A stretch of DNA of 44,138 nt from a virus. The stretch is taken from positions 1 through 44,138 of the IMG/VR virus record IMGVR_UViG_3300044699_000039; one strand, written 5' to 3'. Position 1 is the stretch's first letter. Each line of letters starts with the position of its first letter. The position numbers were made by a program, and so were the translations under genes. Under the pieces are notes generated by a model, which did no database searches, was not told the DNA's origin, and saw nothing but the letters and a program-made list of their open reading frames with translations. Of this stretch, positions 31,345-38,222 are shown piece after piece.

Positions 31345-32028
31345 ATGTTTTTCCCTTATTCTTTTTGGACATCCTCTAACAGATTAAACGAAGGACTTTT
31401 GGCGTTTTGGACTTTTAACAACTGTTCGGATTTAGGACATGATGATCTTACTGGTCATGACCTGACAATACATGGAAGCCTAAGTTGTGCAGGTGGAAAA
31501 ATAAGTAATTCACTAAGAAACGATAGTGATATATCAGCTTATGCTGATTTTACAGACGTGGAAAAAAAATTTAATTTAACTACTGATAAGACTTTTGCGT
31601 TTTGGTTAAAAGTTGATACGGCATTAGGTGGTGGTGGTTATTTTTGCGGTAAATGGTTTAATTCCCCCGGAGATAATTATATAATAAGATATGGTAGTGC
31701 TGGTTATGTTGTATTTACAATAGATATAGGCGGCACGGAATATGAAACAGCAGAATCGGGGCAAATATTATCTGATGATACATGGTTTTTTTGTGTTGGA
31801 AAACATACTTTAAGTTCTAAAAAAATATCAATACAAATTAATAATGGTGCTGTTATAGAAACAACATATACTGGGACGGCAGATGATAATGATCAAAATT
31901 TTAGAGGATTAGAAGAAGGATCACAAGGATCAAATATAGACGCTTTAGGAATATGGAATAGATTATTAACCTCCACCGAAATTACTTATTTATATAACGT
32001 TGGAAATGGGCGCGAATATCCTTTTTAA
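31345..32028 (+). CDS. LamG/concanavalin A-like lectin-fold virion protein
   Basis: A 227-residue protein starting 3 bases after the spike stop. The sequence has the jelly-roll pattern of LamG/ConA-like domains: EGLLAFWTFNNCSDLGHDD, DKTFAFWLKVDT, NYIIRYGSAGYVVFTIDI, DDTWFFCVGKHTLSSKKI and IDALGIWNRLLTSTEITYLY at the end, where the last strand and helix are typical of the family. No signal peptide. It is probably a fibre-associated or tip protein binding glycans. It ends in TAA at 32026, which overlaps the stop of the convergent minus-strand gene. Confidence 0.75.
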   Translation: MFFPYSFWTSSNRLNEGLLAFWTFNNCSDLGHDDLTGHDLTIHGSLSCAGGKISNSLRNDSDISAYADFTDVEKKFNLTTDKTFAFWLKVDTALGGGGYFCGKWFNSPGDNYIIRYGSAGYVVFTIDIGGTEYETAESGQILSDDTWFFCVGKHTLSSKKISIQINNGAVIETTYTGTADDNDQNFRGLEEGSQGSNIDALGIWNRLLTSTEITYLYNVGNGREYPF

Positions 32029-32714
32029 AACTCTTTTTTAATTCTACCTATCATGGAGAATATAGTAACCTTGTCAATATCTTTTAATTCTTTCCAATTA
32101 GAACTTTTATCTTTATATAATTCCTTTAATTTATCAAAGGATATATTCTTTTCCTTCATTAGTTTTTCAAGATTAAATATTGGTTGTTGGTAAAGAGATT
32201 TTGGTTGTTCTTCATTGTTCTCTTTTTCCATTCCTAATTCTTCTCTTGACACAATATTAATTTTAAGATAAAATCTTACGGCCCTACATAACGCTCTATT
32301 AGATGCGGCTTCTACTAAATAATTTTTATACCAGCTTTTTGTATTGCCTGCGTGGGCAGAGGCGCAAGAACTAAAGGTTTGTTCAAAATTTTCTTCATTA
32401 GATATAAATCTAATATTACAAGTGGCCGCTACATAATCTGGATTAGCCACGTCTAATTTAATATCACAATCTTTGTATCCTCGTAAATCTAATAAATATC
32501 TAATTCCTTGTAATGTAATAACTAAATCAGTATCAAGAACTTCTGAGATTTCAATATCGTCAATAGATTTTCCTAATCTTTTCTCAATAGAAGATTTTTT
32601 GTCTTGATTGATATAAAGATATTCTTCTGGAATCATCTTAAGCCAGTTGATTTTCTTATTATCATCGTAAATATATTCTATGCCTTCAATTAAGCCGTTT
32701 TCATTTCTTTTCAT
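32025..32714 (-). CDS. Putative phage DNA-annealing/recombination protein (low confidence)
   Basis: A 229-residue soluble protein. The middle has NPDYVAATCNIRFISNEENF, then a small-residue segment (SSCASAHAGNT) and VEAASNRALCRAVRFYLKI with INIVSREELG. A helix of the type NRA-x-x-RA-x-R followed by a short acidic tail recalls several phage single-strand annealing families, but the rest does not match any I know. The C-terminal 50 residues (LEKLMKEKNISFDKLKELY) resemble a short helical module seen at the ends of such proteins. It is the last gene of a three-gene minus-strand operon (33442 to 32025). It could be another DNA-metabolism factor. Confidence 0.4.
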   Translation of the reverse strand: MKRNENGLIEGIEYIYDDNKKINWLKMIPEEYLYINQDKKSSIEKRLGKSIDDIEISEVLDTDLVITLQGIRYLLDLRGYKDCDIKLDVANPDYVAATCNIRFISNEENFEQTFSSCASAHAGNTKSWYKNYLVEAASNRALCRAVRFYLKINIVSREELGMEKENNEEQPKSLYQQPIFNLEKLMKEKNISFDKLKELYKDKSSNWKELKDIDKVTIFSMIGRIKKEF

Positions 32715-32716
32715 AA

Positions 32717-33016
32717 TTATTCTTTAATTTCTATACCGTTTTTGCTATGCATCGTTAAAATAGAATTTTTAAAAATTGATTCGATACTTGGGTCTTTCTT
32801 TATTAATTCTTTTATTGTTTGAGAATATCTAACTAAACCCACAGTACTTTCTTCGTATGTAAATCCTCTAGCTAAAAGAAATCCTAATACCATACCTTCT
32901 AACATAGATTGTGGGGCGTTTCCTTTAAAAATTTGTTTTTGCCAATGATAACATTCCTCTATAGTAGGTCCAACTTTCTTTATTATATCGCTATAATATT
33001 TATTATCTTCGTTCAT
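32717..33016 (-). CDS. Hypothetical protein, small and helical
   Basis: A 99-residue protein, no recognised family. It has a hydrophobic helix (MLEGMVLGFLLARGFTYEES) flanked by charged sequence and no Cys pair or metal motif. It lies between the annealing-like gene and the gene at 33020, with gaps of 2-3 bases, so it belongs to the same operon. It may be an accessory to either neighbour; nothing in the sequence shows which. Confidence 0.55.
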   Translation of the reverse strand: MNEDNKYYSDIIKKVGPTIEECYHWQKQIFKGNAPQSMLEGMVLGFLLARGFTYEESTVGLVRYSQTIKELIKKDPSIESIFKNSILTMHSKNGIEIKE

Positions 33017-33019
33017 ATA

Positions 33020-33439
33020 TTAATTATTATCTTTATTTTCCAATTTAATTCCGGCGGCTTCCATAAGAATACTAATTGCAGTTACAATATCATTTTCTGT
33101 TAATGATAAAGGATTAATCAGTATATCTTTTCTATTAAGTTGTTCGGCGGCTTTTCTAACAATATCAGCTATAGCTAAACATGTATTGGCGGCTAATGTG
33201 ACATTTTGTGTCATTGAATCAAACGGCCTTACTAAAATAAAATAGTCGTTTTTATTAAACGTAGTTTTTTTGATAGCACCGGCATTAACTAATTCCTCTA
33301 GTCCTAATTGAATCGCCGCTTTATCTACTTCTGGTTTCTCTGTTATAATTAATAATTTATTGTAATCATCCTTCATGTTGAAGGACTCATTATTTTTAAA
33401 ATACTCTAAGAGTTTTGAACTGGATTCTAATATAGTCAC
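33020..33439 (-). CDS. Hypothetical protein, first gene of the minus operon, GTG start
   Basis: About 139 residues. The N-terminal 70 residues suggest a winged-helix fold: an N-terminal helix (LLEYFKNN), then LGLEELVNAGAIKKTTFNKN followed by DYFILVRPF as a possible wing. The C-terminal half is helical (AANTCLAIADIVRKAAEQL). GTG at 33439-33437 is chosen because the -10 box ends 6 bases upstream, which puts the transcript start on the codon; a TTG 3 bases earlier is possible. A regulatory or replication-related role is plausible but not shown. Confidence 0.55.
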   Translation of the reverse strand: MTILESSSKLLEYFKNNESFNMKDDYNKLLIITEKPEVDKAAIQLGLEELVNAGAIKKTTFNKNDYFILVRPFDSMTQNVTLAANTCLAIADIVRKAAEQLNRKDILINPLSLTENDIVTAISILMEAAGIKLENKDNN

Positions 33440-33445
33440 CAAAAC

Positions 33446-33473
33446 AGTATAGTATAAAAGATGAAAAAATCAA
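33446..33473 (-). promoter_or_regulatory. Sigma-70-type promoter, TTGATT-N16-TATACT, for the minus operon
   Basis: On the minus strand TTGATT (33473-33468) and TATACT (33451-33446) are separated by 16 bases. The -10 box ends 6 bases before the GTG start of the gene at 33439, so the mRNA is predicted to be leaderless. Confidence 0.6.
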
Positions 33474-33499
33474 GAAGTTTTTATTTTCATTTAATTTCG

Positions 33500-33855
33500 T
33501 GTAATATTAAGAGTAAATTGGCCATTTATACCGTTTCCATCATAGCTAGTCACTTCTTGGGAAACGGTCTTTTAATGTTCCGATTGATATATATGATGAA
33601 GATATAATTATACCTGAATTCTGTCCGGTTTTGGGTATTAGGTTAAAATGCAGAATAGGGAAAGGCTCTGCCGAAGAATCTCCTTCTTTAGATAGATTAA
33701 TTCCAAACCTTGGATATATAAAAAAATAATATAATGATTATTAGTCATAGGGCGAACGTTATTAAACATAATGGGACAATGGAAGAACATGAAAAAATTT
33801 GTCAGTATATCAAAGATAATATAAAATTCCTTGACTTAAATAATTATGTATGTTA
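33500..33855 (+). pseudogene. HNH-like small phage protein, frameshifted and 5'-incomplete
   Basis: Two frames joined near 33725 give IIIPEFCPVLGIRL, then SPSLDRLIPNLGYI and, after the break, IISHRANVIKHNGTMEE with a helix ending at TAA 33853. This order (PE-x-CPVLGI, SPSLDRI-P-x-x-GY, N-x-x-x-ISHRAN-x-IK) is a widespread phage/mobile family related to HNH or Vsr-type endonucleases. The upstream half expected in that family is missing, and a TGTAATAT box at 33500-33507 and a hairpin at 33530-33568 sit where it should be. It may be a remnant, or the start may lie at an unusual codon near 33570. Confidence 0.5.
33530..33568. repeat. Inverted repeat ACCGTTTCC / GGAAACGGT with 21-base loop
   Basis: A perfect 9-base stem (33530-33538 and 33560-33568) followed by CTTTT. 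It lies between the minus operon promoter and the HNH-like remnant; it could be a weak terminator or an operator. Confidence 0.45.
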
Positions 33856-33858
33856 AAC
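33831..33858 (+). promoter_or_regulatory. Promoter TTGACT-N16-TTAAAC upstream of 33870
   Basis: TTGACT at 33831-33836 and a weak -10 (TTAAAC, 33853-33858) with the 16-base spacer seen at the other sites. The predicted start point is only a few bases before ATG 33870. It overlaps the end of the HNH-like remnant. Confidence 0.45.
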
Positions 33859-33869
33859 TTAAAATTAAC

Positions 33870-34115
33870 ATGAATATTAGACATAGTAATAATTATACAA
33901 TTGCCACTCAATTATTTGATAACATCTTAAATTGGGCCGCTACCAAAGAACCTTCCAAAACTAAGGAACAAATTTGCGCCGATATAGAAAAAGTCCTTGA
34001 TTTAGTAAAAGACAAGGATAATTCTTATAGTAAGGGCTATGATAAAGGTTACAGAGATGGGTATAATGATGGACAGACTAATTCTGAAGAAAGTTGTTGT
34101 GGTAAGAATAGATAA
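33870..34115 (+). CDS. Hypothetical protein with Lys/Tyr/Gly repeat and Cys-Cys tail
   Basis: Reading from ATG 33870 (preferred over ATG 33846 because it fits the promoter) gives 81 residues. The N-terminal two thirds are helical (TIATQLFDNILNWAATK, ICADIEKVLDLVKDK). The C-terminus repeats G-Y-x-x-G-Y (SKGYDKGYRDGYNDGQ) and ends ESCCGKNR. Such GY-rich tails occur in small phage proteins of unknown role. A clear hairpin terminator follows at 34134. No function assigned. Confidence 0.6.
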   Translation: MNIRHSNNYTIATQLFDNILNWAATKEPSKTKEQICADIEKVLDLVKDKDNSYSKGYDKGYRDGYNDGQTNSEESCCGKNR

Positions 34116-34133
34116 GGTATTAACTTTAATTAA

Positions 34134-34157
34134 ACCCCGTAAATGGGGTATTTTTTA
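34134..34157 (+). terminator. Rho-independent terminator
   Basis: ACCCC (34134-34138) pairs with GGGGT (34145-34149), a 6-base loop, followed by ATTTTTTAT. It ends the transcript of the gene at 33870. Confidence 0.75.
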
Positions 34158-34192
34158 TGTACAAGATAAGAATTATTCATTAATTAAAAAGC

Positions 34193-34220
34193 TTGACAAA
34201 AAAAAATTATCTGGTACAAT
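34193..34220 (+). promoter_or_regulatory. Strong promoter TTGACA-N16-TACAAT with no gene directly downstream
   Basis: Near-consensus boxes at 34193-34198 and 34215-34220 with a 16-base spacer. The next gene (34396) has its own promoter at 34362, so this one seems to drive the structured segment at 34227-34300. Confidence 0.6.
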
Positions 34221-34226
34221 AAGAAG

Positions 34227-34320
34227 TACTATAATAAAAACGAAGAATTTGAAAAATTCTGAAGTTTTTAAGGCAAGGGCGATATAGCCCGCGCCTTTGG
34301 AGTAAATATACATTATCGGA
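34227..34320 (+). ncRNA. Candidate small RNA or structured leader
   Basis: Downstream of the strong promoter at 34193 there is no convincing open frame. The segment folds into a small hairpin (AGAATT at 34244-34249 with AATTCT at 34255-34260) and a stronger nested one: AAGGC (34270-34274) with GCCTT (34293-34297) outside, GGGC (34277-34280) with GCCC (34287-34290) inside. No long T-run follows, so the 3' end is unclear. It may be a phage small RNA, or a long 5' leader of the gene at 34396. Confidence 0.4.
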
Positions 34321-34361
34321 GATTCTAATATATTAATAATATTATATAAGTACATTTATAC

Positions 34362-34389
34362 TTGACTTATTTAAGTAACACAGTAAATT
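34362..34389 (+). promoter_or_regulatory. Promoter TTGACT-N16-TAAATT for 34396
   Basis: Boxes at 34362-34367 and 34384-34389. Only 6 bases separate the -10 box from ATG 34396, so transcription should begin at or next to the start codon. No ribosome-binding site is visible. Confidence 0.6.
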
Positions 34390-34395
34390 ATAGCT

Positions 34396-34749
34396 ATGTC
34401 AAAATTTGAAGTAAAAGATTCTGGTAAGAGAGAAGATTATAAGAGTGGCATGAGAAGAGATACCCAAGATGGGAAACCTAGGTATGACCTATGTTATTTG
34501 CCTTTATTAAAAGATTGGGCGAATTTAATGGCCGGGGGAGCAGTTAAATACGGAGAAAGAAATTGGGAAAAAGCAAACAGCATAGAAGAATTTAATAGAT
34601 TTAAAGCTTCCGCTTGGCGACATTTTGTACAATTTATGGATGGGGAACAAGATGAGGCTCACCATGCCGCTGTATTGTTTAATATCGGCGCTATTTTATA
34701 TTTACAAGATAAATTAAAGGTTGATATAAATGGTAATCCTAAAGAATAA
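34396..34749 (+). CDS. dATP/dGTP diphosphohydrolase-like protein (DUF5664 type)
   Basis: A 117-residue protein with the complete pattern of this all-helical nucleotide-hydrolase family: GMRRDTQDGKPRYDL at the N-terminus, then LMAGGAVKYGERNW, FKASAWRHFVQFMDGEQDEAHHAAVLFNI and ILYLQDKL. The E/D and H residues of the GEQDEAHH segment are those expected to bind metal and the triphosphate. Family members hydrolyse purine dNTPs and shape the nucleotide pool in infected cells. It overlaps the sigma-factor gene by TAATG and is read from the leaderless-type promoter at 34362. No PurZ-like gene is visible in the window, so a base-modification role is not supported here. Confidence 0.75.
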   Translation: MSKFEVKDSGKREDYKSGMRRDTQDGKPRYDLCYLPLLKDWANLMAGGAVKYGERNWEKANSIEEFNRFKASAWRHFVQFMDGEQDEAHHAAVLFNIGAILYLQDKLKVDINGNPKE

Positions 34750-35354
34750 TGGAAGATATTGATTTAATTAAAAGTATCAAAAAAGACGCCTGTTCTCCTT
34801 GTATTCAAGAATTGAGGGAGAAACACGCCGGTTTGATTATTAGTATTTATTCTAAATATTTAAGTGTTTTAGAGACTGTAAATTTTTCCCCATCAGACTT
34901 TAATGATGAAATCAATTATATTATTTATAGTGCGGCCAGAAAATATGATTTGCGCCGCCGAACTAAAATGAAGTTTTCTACTTATCTAGGAGAATCTGTA
35001 AGATTTTTTTGTTTAAATAAAATTAATGAACTTAAAAAGAATAAAACTGTCGAAACCGAGCCGGAAACTTTAACATTTTTAATTGATGATTATTATAAAA
35101 ACACTCATTTAGATAAATCTAAAAACGCCGATTCAAAAGATTATATATTTGATATTTTAGGACAATTGAAAGATAAAAGGATTAAAAAGATATTTAAATA
35201 TAGATATTTTACCGGGAATAAATTAAAATTACCTTGGTATGTAATTGGAGAGAAAGTTGGTTTAACGGCACAATCTTGTATTAATATACATAATAAAACC
35301 ATTAATTTCTTAAAGAAAAAGTTAACAAGTTTGGAGACTCAGGATAAAATATAA
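34749..35354 (+). CDS. Phage RNA polymerase sigma factor
   Basis: A 201-residue sigma-70-family protein with a region-2 segment (AARKYDLRRRTKMKFSTYLG, then FCLNKINELKKNK) and a region-4 helix-turn-helix (WYVIGEKVGLTAQSCINIHN, then INFLKKKL). The short linker between them is typical of phage late sigma factors. It would direct host RNA polymerase to phage promoters, for instance the TGTAATAT/AGTGTAA boxes; that target is inferred. It is co-transcribed and translationally coupled with the diphosphohydrolase gene. Confidence 0.75.
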   Translation: MEDIDLIKSIKKDACSPCIQELREKHAGLIISIYSKYLSVLETVNFSPSDFNDEINYIIYSAARKYDLRRRTKMKFSTYLGESVRFFCLNKINELKKNKTVETEPETLTFLIDDYYKNTHLDKSKNADSKDYIFDILGQLKDKRIKKIFKYRYFTGNKLKLPWYVIGEKVGLTAQSCINIHNKTINFLKKKLTSLETQDKI

Positions 35355-35356
35355 TC

Positions 35357-35384
35357 TTGACTTTTCTATCATCTACTATAAAAT
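35357..35384 (+). promoter_or_regulatory. Promoter TTGACT-N16-TAAAAT for 35415
   Basis: Boxes at 35357-35362 and 35379-35384, starting 3 bases after the sigma-factor stop. The leader is about 24 bases and has no Shine-Dalgarno site. Confidence 0.55.
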
Positions 35385-35414
35385 CAATAACAGTTAAACA
35401 AAAAAATAAAAATT

Positions 35415-35729
35415 ATGAGTGAAAAAGTATATGTAAATTCGGCCTTTTTTGATGAAAAGGTGTTTGATGACGGCGGAAGTATTATTAAAGTCTCAATTAA
35501 GAATGTTGATGATTTTATTAAGTTTGTGAAGGAAAACGCTAACAAAGATAAATCTCTTAAGTTAGTAATTTCTAAGAAAAAGAATGTAGAAGAAGGAAAA
35601 TCGTCGCATTATTCGTACGTTGACACATTTGTGCCTCGTTCGCAAAATACTCAATTACCACCAGCAAAAACAAAACCAACTAAAAAGGTTGTAGCCGCCG
35701 AACCAGAAGTAGAAGACGTTCCTATTTAA
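35415..35729 (+). CDS. Hypothetical protein with acidic C-terminus
   Basis: A 104-residue protein. The N-terminal 70 residues are a beta-rich small domain (NSAFFDEKVFDDGGSIIKVS, DFIKFVKENANKDKSLKLVI) that resembles a widespread phage family of small DNA-linked proteins; after a basic linker (PAKTKPTKKVV) it ends EPEVEDVPI. An acidic, hydrophobic-ended tail is seen in single-strand-binding proteins and is used there to recruit partners. The fold itself is not clearly an OB-fold. It is the first gene of a small operon with the glycosyltransferase after a 2-base gap. Confidence 0.6.
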   Translation: MSEKVYVNSAFFDEKVFDDGGSIIKVSIKNVDDFIKFVKENANKDKSLKLVISKKKNVEEGKSSHYSYVDTFVPRSQNTQLPPAKTKPTKKVVAAEPEVEDVPI

Positions 35730-35731
35730 AT

Positions 35732-36829
35732 ATGATTAATTTTGAAGGCGTAATTAATCCTCTTTCCTTTGGTTATATCTCATATGGAATAGCCAAAGAA
35801 CTCTTTCTCCGTAAGGAAGAGTTCAATTTCTTTCCTATATCTAATAACTTAGACTGGTCTAGTTTCGATAAAGTCAATGAGGAATTAAGGGTTTATCTTA
35901 ATAATAGTGCTAATAATGCTTGGAAAAAGTTTAATATAACTGATAAATCTTTTAAAGTTTGGCACATTAATGACTCTTGGAAGAAATTAAGTACAAAAGA
36001 AAATTATTTATTAACGTTTCATGAATTAGATCAATTAACCGACGAAGAAGTTAATATCCTTAATTCTTTCACTAAAATATTTGTTACATCTACTTTTTCC
36101 AAGAACATTTTTGAAGATTACGGCGTTAAAGCCCCTGTTGTTTATGTGCCAATGGGTATTGATAAAGAAGTATTTTTTGATACTAAACAACCCCGTCCAT
36201 TTAAAGATATTATAGTTTCTAGTATCTTTGGAAAGGCCGAAAAACGTAAAGCGACCCAAAAAACCATTCAGTCTTGGGTTTCTAAATATGGTAATGATCA
36301 GAGATATAAACTTCATTGTTATGTAACTAATCCATTTTTTAAGCCTGAACAAATGAATCAAGTATTTGCTCAGATTTTTAATGGCCAGCCGAAACCATTT
36401 AACGTTGATTTGTTTCCTTATTTGCCTACTAATTCACATTTAAATGCCGCCTATAATTCAACTGATATTGTAATAGATATGAGTTGTGGAGAATCAATTA
36501 GTTTAGGTTCATTAAATTGTATTGGTATGGGTAAACACGGTGTCGTCCATTGGAATAGCGGTATTAAAGATTGGTCTAATGAAAAGAATGCGGTTTTAGT
36601 TAAATCTAATGGTAAAGAGCCAGTTTATGATGGTATATTTTTTCAACAGGGACAAAAATTTAATAACGGTAACATTTACACCTTCGACACTCAATCATTC
36701 TTAGATTCTTTTGATTTGGCTGTTAAACGTTTTGAATCAAATCCATTAAACGAAGAAGGATTAAAGTTACAAGATAGTTATTCATTTAAAACTGGTGTGG
36801 ATATTATTTTGAAAGAAATTAATAATTAA
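35732..36829 (+). CDS. Glycosyltransferase, GT-B fold, GT4-like
   Basis: A 365-residue enzyme with two Rossmann-like halves. The first has INFEGVINPLSFGYIS, WHINDSW, FHELDQL and FVTSTFSKNIFEDYGV followed by VPMGIDKEVF, the join typical of GT4-type enzymes. The second has IIVSSIFGKAEKRKATQ, then LNAAYNSTDIVIDMSCGESI, the donor-site E in a place usual for the family, and GMGKHGVVHWNSGIKDW. No signal peptide or membrane segment. It is far from the tail genes and in the promoter class of the right-hand side, so it may modify phage DNA, a host surface sugar or a virion protein; the substrate is unknown. Confidence 0.7.
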   Translation: MINFEGVINPLSFGYISYGIAKELFLRKEEFNFFPISNNLDWSSFDKVNEELRVYLNNSANNAWKKFNITDKSFKVWHINDSWKKLSTKENYLLTFHELDQLTDEEVNILNSFTKIFVTSTFSKNIFEDYGVKAPVVYVPMGIDKEVFFDTKQPRPFKDIIVSSIFGKAEKRKATQKTIQSWVSKYGNDQRYKLHCYVTNPFFKPEQMNQVFAQIFNGQPKPFNVDLFPYLPTNSHLNAAYNSTDIVIDMSCGESISLGSLNCIGMGKHGVVHWNSGIKDWSNEKNAVLVKSNGKEPVYDGIFFQQGQKFNNGNIYTFDTQSFLDSFDLAVKRFESNPLNEEGLKLQDSYSFKTGVDIILKEINN

Positions 36830-37198
36830 ATGATTCAAAAACATACCGACATTTACTATACTAATAAATACGGTAATAGATTTGTGGACGAAGAATCGGC
36901 TAGACAAGATGAAAATCTAAGAGATTATTGTCCTTATCTTATTAAAACTATTTTGCCTAATCTATACTTGGAAAATTTATATGGTAATGGAATCGAAGGT
37001 ATAAATGACTATGGGAAACCATATTCAGGGCAAATAAACGACAAAACTAAAGTATATTTATTTAAAGATATTATTAAAAATATGCAAGCCGCGATAGATA
37101 AATATGGAGATAACGTAGGATTCACATATCAACACTTTGGAATGGGAAACTATTCCAATGCTATCGTTTTATTAGAAAATAATCTTGACAAATCTTAA
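36830..37198 (+). CDS. Hypothetical protein
   Basis: A 122-residue soluble protein starting directly after the glycosyltransferase stop (TAA then ATG). It is rich in Tyr, Asn and Asp (DIYYTNKYGNRFVDEE; NLYLENLYGNGIEGIND), with a helix at KDIIKNMQAAIDKYGDNVG. No family recognised. Promoter boxes for the following gene lie inside its last codons. Confidence 0.6.
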   Translation: MIQKHTDIYYTNKYGNRFVDEESARQDENLRDYCPYLIKTILPNLYLENLYGNGIEGINDYGKPYSGQINDKTKVYLFKDIIKNMQAAIDKYGDNVGFTYQHFGMGNYSNAIVLLENNLDKS

Positions 37199-37212
37199 TT
37201 ATAAGCTAATAT
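37185..37212 (+). promoter_or_regulatory. Promoter TTGACA-N16-TAATAT for 37230
   Basis: Boxes at 37185-37190 and 37207-37212. The -35 box lies inside the end of the preceding gene. The -10 box ends 17 bases before ATG 37230, giving a leader of about 10 bases and no Shine-Dalgarno site. Confidence 0.6.
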
Positions 37213-37229
37213 AAAAGAAAAATAAATAT

Positions 37230-37415
37230 ATGAAATTAAATGTATCAGCCGAATTAAACGGAAATGAGCTAATTACGCTCTTTTTAAATCAACTTAAACA
37301 ATCTAATATCGAAGCATTACCAGCCGATATTAAAATTTTAGTAGTTTCTAAAGACAAAACGGTCGAATTAACGCCGGATCGAATCTCTTTATCATATTCC
37401 AAAACTCAAGTTTAA
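37230..37415 (+). CDS. Hypothetical protein, small
   Basis: A 61-residue protein, no recognised family. It has an amphipathic helix (ELITLFLNQLKQSNIEAL) and a beta hairpin-like end (KILVVSKDKTVEL). Its TAA overlaps the ATG of the next gene (TAATG), so the two are coupled. Confidence 0.55.
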   Translation: MKLNVSAELNGNELITLFLNQLKQSNIEALPADIKILVVSKDKTVELTPDRISLSYSKTQV

Positions 37416-37621
37416 TGGAATTAAAATTTAATACTCATGATATTTGTTTAGCTATTGTATATAAAAATGGTCAAACGAATGTTTATGATAATTTAATTAA
37501 ACCCAGTGACGCCGAAGATGAAGAAAAATTAACTCGGGCATTAAATAAACTTAATAAAAAACAAAATTATTTTCCTAAAAAAATGCAAGTCGTTAAGGCT
37601 GTTTTATTTGTGGAGGAATAA
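37415..37621 (+). CDS. Hypothetical protein, small
   Basis: A 68-residue protein. It reads as a compact alpha/beta unit (HDICLAIVYKNGQTNVYDNL, EKLTRALNKLNKKQNYFPKK, QVVKAVLFVEE). No function assigned. Coupled to the preceding gene; the promoter of the membrane-barrel gene begins 10 bases after its stop. Confidence 0.55.
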   Translation: MELKFNTHDICLAIVYKNGQTNVYDNLIKPSDAEDEEKLTRALNKLNKKQNYFPKKMQVVKAVLFVEE

Positions 37622-37630
37622 TAAAAAAGT

Positions 37631-37658
37631 TTGACTTTTAAAAAACCTAGTGTAATAT
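37631..37658 (+). promoter_or_regulatory. Promoter TTGACT-N16-TAATAT for the outer-membrane barrel gene
   Basis: Boxes at 37631-37636 and 37653-37658, the second preceded by TG (an extended -10). The box ends 10 bases before ATG 37669, so the leader is only a few bases long. Confidence 0.65.
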
Positions 37659-37668
37659 AGTAAACAAT

Positions 37669-38163
37669 ATGCAAAAACTAATTATGTCTCTATTAATGGC
37701 TTGTGGACTAGCTTTTAGCTCAGTTGCTCAAGAAAAGGTTTCTTTATTTAATGCTAAGGAACTTGGTTTAAGTCTTGGAACTGGTTATGTAGTGGATCCT
37801 TCTGCTGCATTCCAACAAGATTATTCATTTAATTTAAGTGCTGGCGCTCATTATTTCTTAAACAAATATATAGGAATTGAAGCTAATGTCCCTTTTTATT
37901 CGACCAAGGGGATTTCAGTTACCGAAGTCCAAGCTGGTTTGGTAGCTAGATTGCCAATTGGTCGTGTTGCTCCTTATGTTGGTGTCTCTACTGTATATAA
38001 TTGGAATTCTGAGACAGAGTTAGCTTATATTGCTAGGGCTGGTCTAGAATTTAGATTTAATCCAAAAGTCGGCGTTTTTGCGGAAGGACAGTATAGAAAC
38101 GACGATTTTAATTGGAATAAAGGTTCTACATCAGTAGTTGGAGGAATCCGCTTTAATTTCTAG
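37669..38163 (+). CDS. Outer-membrane beta-barrel protein with signal peptide (moron-like)
   Basis: A 164-residue secreted protein. Residues 1-20 are a signal peptide (MQKLIMSLLMACGLAFSSVA) with a likely cut before QEK. The mature part has about eight amphipathic strands (LGLSLGTGYVV, YSFNLSAGAHYFL, VQAGLVARLPIG, IARAGLEFRFN, VGVFAEGQYRND) and ends in GGIRFNF; a final Phe is the sorting signal of outer-membrane barrels. It has its own promoter and a strong terminator, i.e. it is a one-gene unit of the kind called moron. A likely role is altering the host surface, for example blocking a second infection; that is inference. It implies a Gram-negative host. Confidence 0.75.
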   Translation: MQKLIMSLLMACGLAFSSVAQEKVSLFNAKELGLSLGTGYVVDPSAAFQQDYSFNLSAGAHYFLNKYIGIEANVPFYSTKGISVTEVQAGLVARLPIGRVAPYVGVSTVYNWNSETELAYIARAGLEFRFNPKVGVFAEGQYRNDDFNWNKGSTSVVGGIRFNF

Positions 38164-38191
38164 TTCGGTGCGGTGTTGTTGTGTTCATTGG

Positions 38192-38222
38192 AATAGTGGC
38201 TGGAAACGGCCACTATTTTTTT
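38192..38222 (+). terminator. Rho-independent terminator after the barrel gene
   Basis: AATAGTGGC (38192-38200) pairs perfectly with GCCACTATT (38209-38217) around an 8-base loop and is followed by a run of T. The T-run merges with the next promoter. Confidence 0.8.

Noticed and set aside
33733-33855. Small phosphodiesterase (IISHRGN-type) gene
   Set aside because: The IISHRAN segment fits better as the end of the HNH-like family when joined to the CPVLGI and SPSLDR segments just upstream.
34396-34749. Z-genome (2-aminoadenine) system
   Set aside because: The diphosphohydrolase-like protein alone is not enough. No PurZ-like adenylosuccinate synthetase or dedicated polymerase is visible in the window.
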